Below are positions 62,601 through 64,000 of a DNA stretch of 64,000 bases, in pieces. The position numbers and the translations under genes are program-made. How positions within the stretch are numbered: the stretch's first letter is position 1; each line of letters starts with the position of its first letter. This DNA comes from JAHBNG01 sp039028975 (GTDB lineage Bacteria > Chloroflexota > Anaerolineae > Caldilineales > Caldilineaceae): the NCBI GenBank assembly GCA_039028975.1, contig JBCCHB010000048.1, positions 37,041-101,040 of the forward strand. Direction: 5' to 3'. Under the pieces are notes generated by a model. The model was not told the DNA's origin and did not search any database. It saw only the letters and a program-made list of their open reading frames with translations.

Positions 62601-64000
62601 ATAAAGAACATAGATGCCAAAGCCAAAGCCATTGACAACGATATCATTCACCCCATTATCGTCCCCGTGGATTAGGACACCTATGTCAGTTGGAGCAAGG
62701 CTCCCATCCAATACAATTTCTGGCCCAGCCGAATTGGTGTCGCCCGCAAAGGCAGCCTGGGAAGCCCCATCGATGGTGGTTGCATCCGTTACAGTTGGTA
62801 GAGCAGTGGCCGGCGTAATGGTAAAGGCGCTCCCGTCAAAGCCAGGGTCGCTGGTTGGGATGTTGAACGTGATGATATCTGCGCCAGATGTAGTGACGGC
62901 GCAGTTGATGGCTTCACGCAGGGAGCCTGGGCCGCTGTCGGTGGTATTGGTGACGACCAGGCTACAGGCACTGCTGATCTTTGAGACACTATTTCCTTGG
63001 GAAACAATATAAGCATCACCGACTGAATCGACGGCAATCCCTTGGCTGATCCCGCCATTGACATAGGTCGAATAGACGAGTGCGGAGCCGGTTGGATCAA
63101 CTTTGGTTACAAAGCCACTGCCAGAGGTAACGCCAGGCAATGGATCAACGGTGGGGAAACTCGACCCTGCCTGCCCCGTGACGTAGACATGATTTGTGCC
63201 ATCGAGAGCAATGCCAAGCCCTCGATCTTGGGGACTGCCTGAACCCCCAAGGTAGGATGAGTAGAGTAGAGATGCCGCGCCGCTTTGGGTGGGATCGATT
63301 TTGCTAACAAATGCATCCAGCGAACTACCGCCAAATGTTGATTGGAAAGCAGCCGCTACAGGGAAATCCGTGGAGCCTGTCTGGCCTGCAATGTAGGCAT
63401 TCCCTGACGAATCGACTACAATATCATTCCCCTGATCCGCGACGCTACCACCCAAGTAGGTGGAATAATCAATGGTTGTACCAGATGCATTGATCTTGGT
63501 AATAAAGGCATCGATAAAGGCACTGCTTAAGGTAGATTGAAAGGCGTTGACGACCGGGAAGTTGGTTGATTGTGTGCTACCTGTGACATAGGCGGCACCG
63601 CCAGAATCCACCGCAATACCTATCCCACCATCAAAGACACTACCACCGAGAAATGTGGAATATACCAGAGCAGTTCCAGTGGCATTAATTTTTGTCACGA
63701 AGCCGCTAAAAGCAGAACTGGGGGCCGTAGCCTGAATCGGATTGACCGTAGGAAAATTGTTAGATGCTGCGACGATATTACCAGTGGAACCGGTAATGTA
63801 TGCATTCCCACTGGCATCAAGCGCAATATCTTGCCCTCGATCATCACCGGCGCCCCCAACGAAGGTGGAATAATCAATGGACGAGCCAGCCGCATTGAGC
63901 TTGGTCACAAAGGCGTCACCAAAGTTCGGACCACCCGCTTGCGCGGTCTGGAAGGAACCGGCTGTAATAGGAAAGTCGGTCGATTTGGTGTTTCCTGTTA
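59643..64000 (-). CDS. Large secreted adhesin-like protein: SBBP, beta-helix, prealbumin-like repeats, RTX (5' truncated)
   Basis: At least 1452 residues; the frame stays open to the window edge (TKSTDFPITAGSFQT...), so the true start is outside. In order: SBBP propeller repeats (YSTFLGGSVFDGGIGIAVDS), a CSLREA-like step (TDSGPGSLREAINCA) leading into a right-handed beta-helix (NEIHNNYVGTDSTG, NNLVSGNLRDGI), a fibronectin-like unit, five 86-residue prealbumin-like repeats (LTVTKVVINDDGGTKV...CTITNDDIAP), and RTX calcium-binding nonapeptides (GGPGKDIILGQAGDD...) near the C-terminus. It ends RTIQLFVPISIH. RTX repeats usually fold on calcium outside the cell; the whole is likely an adhesin or surface polymer-binding protein. 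It may be larger than 2000 residues in full. Confidence 0.85.
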   Translation of the reverse strand, partial: TGNTKSTDFPITAGSFQTAQAGGPNFGDAFVTKLNAAGSSIDYSTFVGGAGDDRGQDIALDASGNAYITGSTGNIVAASNNFPTVNPIQATAPSSAFSGFVTKINATGTALVYSTFLGGSVFDGGIGIAVDSGGAAYVTGSTQSTNFPVVNAFQSTLSSAFIDAFITKINASGTTIDYSTYLGGSVADQGNDIVVDSSGNAYIAGQTGSTDFPVAAAFQSTFGGSSLDAFVSKIDPTQSGAASLLYSSYLGGSGSPQDRGLGIALDGTNHVYVTGQAGSSFPTVDPLPGVTSGSGFVTKVDPTGSALVYSTYVNGGISQGIAVDSVGDAYIVSQGNSVSKISSACSLVVTNTTDSGPGSLREAINCAVTTSGADIITFNIPTSDPGFDGSAFTITPATALPTVTDATTIDGASQAAFAGDTNSAGPEIVLDGSLAPTDIGVLIHGDDNGVNDIVVNGFGFGIYVLYASADQTPSRNEIHNNYVGTDSTGTIAVPNQFDGIVVQGFGSPSAQATDNIVQNNLVSGNLRDGIVLCDSAQTQIRNNRIGTDINGTNPLPNGEIGIQLVCAGDPRNVIENNVIAFNGGDGIRDVPDYRFPVSLTADGHQSNLIRNNSIHSNSGLGINLLPAPFGFVDAVTANDPNDSDTGGNNLQNFPDLSSATSDASSTTIAGNLNSTPNLTFEVEFFASSSCDPSGYGEGEVSIGTATIATDGSGNGAIAVTLPTSVPSGQFITATATDPDNNTSEFSACVEVLPPPTLTVTKVVINDDGGTKVVADFPLFVNSTSVNSGDVNVLAVGAYTVSETIDPDYGTTISGDCAADGTITLALGDAKSCTITNDDIAPLLTVTKVIINDDGGTKVVADFDLFVDAASVSSGVQNSFAAGTYIVNETTDPDYSTTFSGDCATDGTITLALGDVKSCTITNDDIAPSLTVTKIVINDNGGTKVIADFPLFVNGTLVNSGELNTFAVGVYTVSETIDPGYGATISGDCAADGTITLALGDVKSCTITNDDIAPSLTVTKIVINDDGGTKIVADFPLFVNGAPVNSGELNVLAAGVYTASETIDPGYEATISGDCAVDGTITLALGDVKSCTITNDDIAPLLTVTKVVINDDGGTKVVSDFELFVSGTPVTSGVQNSYIVGTYIVSETLDAGYAATFSGDCAATGSITLNPGDVKSCTITNDDLSQAVATCGGFDVLDSGSGFVAPSFPGNLIMGTSGPDIIHGTAAADLILGLQGPDDIYGKQGDDVICGGPGKDIILGQAGDDVLYGDEKADWLIGGAGNDILHGGPGWDDLEGNGGQDTLYGDQGYDVLLGGLGPDTIFGGDNQDYMEGNQQADTIDGGNGPDTAFGGAGNDTIAGNDGDDDLFGNGGNDDIDGGADTDLCKGGPGSDTIANCEGTSSASVALNHEEDHTDEAGDDFPSTSNPYALNDLDEENSTRGRTIQLFVPISIH
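60445..61735 (-). repeat. Five tandem 258-bp coding repeats
   Basis: Five adjacent 86-codon units encode LTVTK...NDDIAP modules. Units 3 and 4, reading from the N-terminus, are almost identical (LTVTKIVINDxGGTKxxADF). Total length is five times 258 bp. High identity means recent duplication and a risk of assembly collapse or expansion. Confidence 0.85.

Overview
The window looks like a chromosomal segment of a Chloroflexota bacterium, probably a filamentous Caldilineae/Anaerolineae-type lineage. This is inferred from gene style: very large secreted modular proteins with Thr-Pro-rich linkers, a recurring terminal aliphatic motif of the type YLPL[IMV], two-gene MetV/MetF methylenetetrahydrofolate reductase components, and CHAT/TPR, ECF-sigma and zinc-finger anti-sigma genes. 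No rRNA, tRNA, CRISPR array or complete insertion sequence was seen. The phylum call is moderate confidence only.

Layout. 1-7 kb: tail of a membrane protein, a 21-repeat secreted LRR protein, an ABC-class ATPase and a secreted lectin-like/InlB-like repeat protein. 7-16 kb: a metabolic block with an MFS transporter, the decayed remains of a Gfo/Idh/MocA oxidoreductase, and a minus-strand one-carbon cluster (IclR regulator, metV, pterin-dependent methyltransferase, metF, Nudix hydrolase, corrinoid protein), divergent from an ABC exporter. 16-27 kb: a double beta-propeller metalloprotease, a secreted unknown protein, a TPR-CHAT peptidase, and a zf-HC2 anti-sigma with its ECF sigma factor. 27-48 kb: a run of plus-strand secreted proteins (vWA with PEP-CTERM tail, PPC/CARDB/TIG proteins, M23 peptidase with dockerin, a frameshifted metzincin, an SBBP-repeat protein, an NAGPA-type glycosidase). 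48-54 kb: metabolism (BNR propeller, aldo/keto reductase, MFS, 3-hydroxyanthranilate dioxygenase, HpaB-type monooxygenase). 54-64 kb: more secreted proteins, including a candidate copper-radical oxidase and an SBBP/beta-helix/RTX adhesin cut by the window edge.

How the genes fit together. The one-carbon cluster would move methyl groups from a methylated substrate through a corrinoid protein to tetrahydrofolate and oxidise them via MetV/MetF; the substrate-specific methyltransferase is not in the window. The HpaB-type monooxygenase next to 3-hydroxyanthranilate dioxygenase suggests anthranilate breakdown through 3-hydroxyanthranilate. The secreted proteins share modules, linkers and end motifs, and two of them (ending at 31987 and 47512) are products of a duplication that extends into their 3' flanks.

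Dispersed repeats are prominent. An 84-86 bp palindromic element occurs four times (147, 7034, 9145, 20432), once inside a coding region in frame; a second palindromic element occurs twice (4168, 51591); other short repeat families are listed below.
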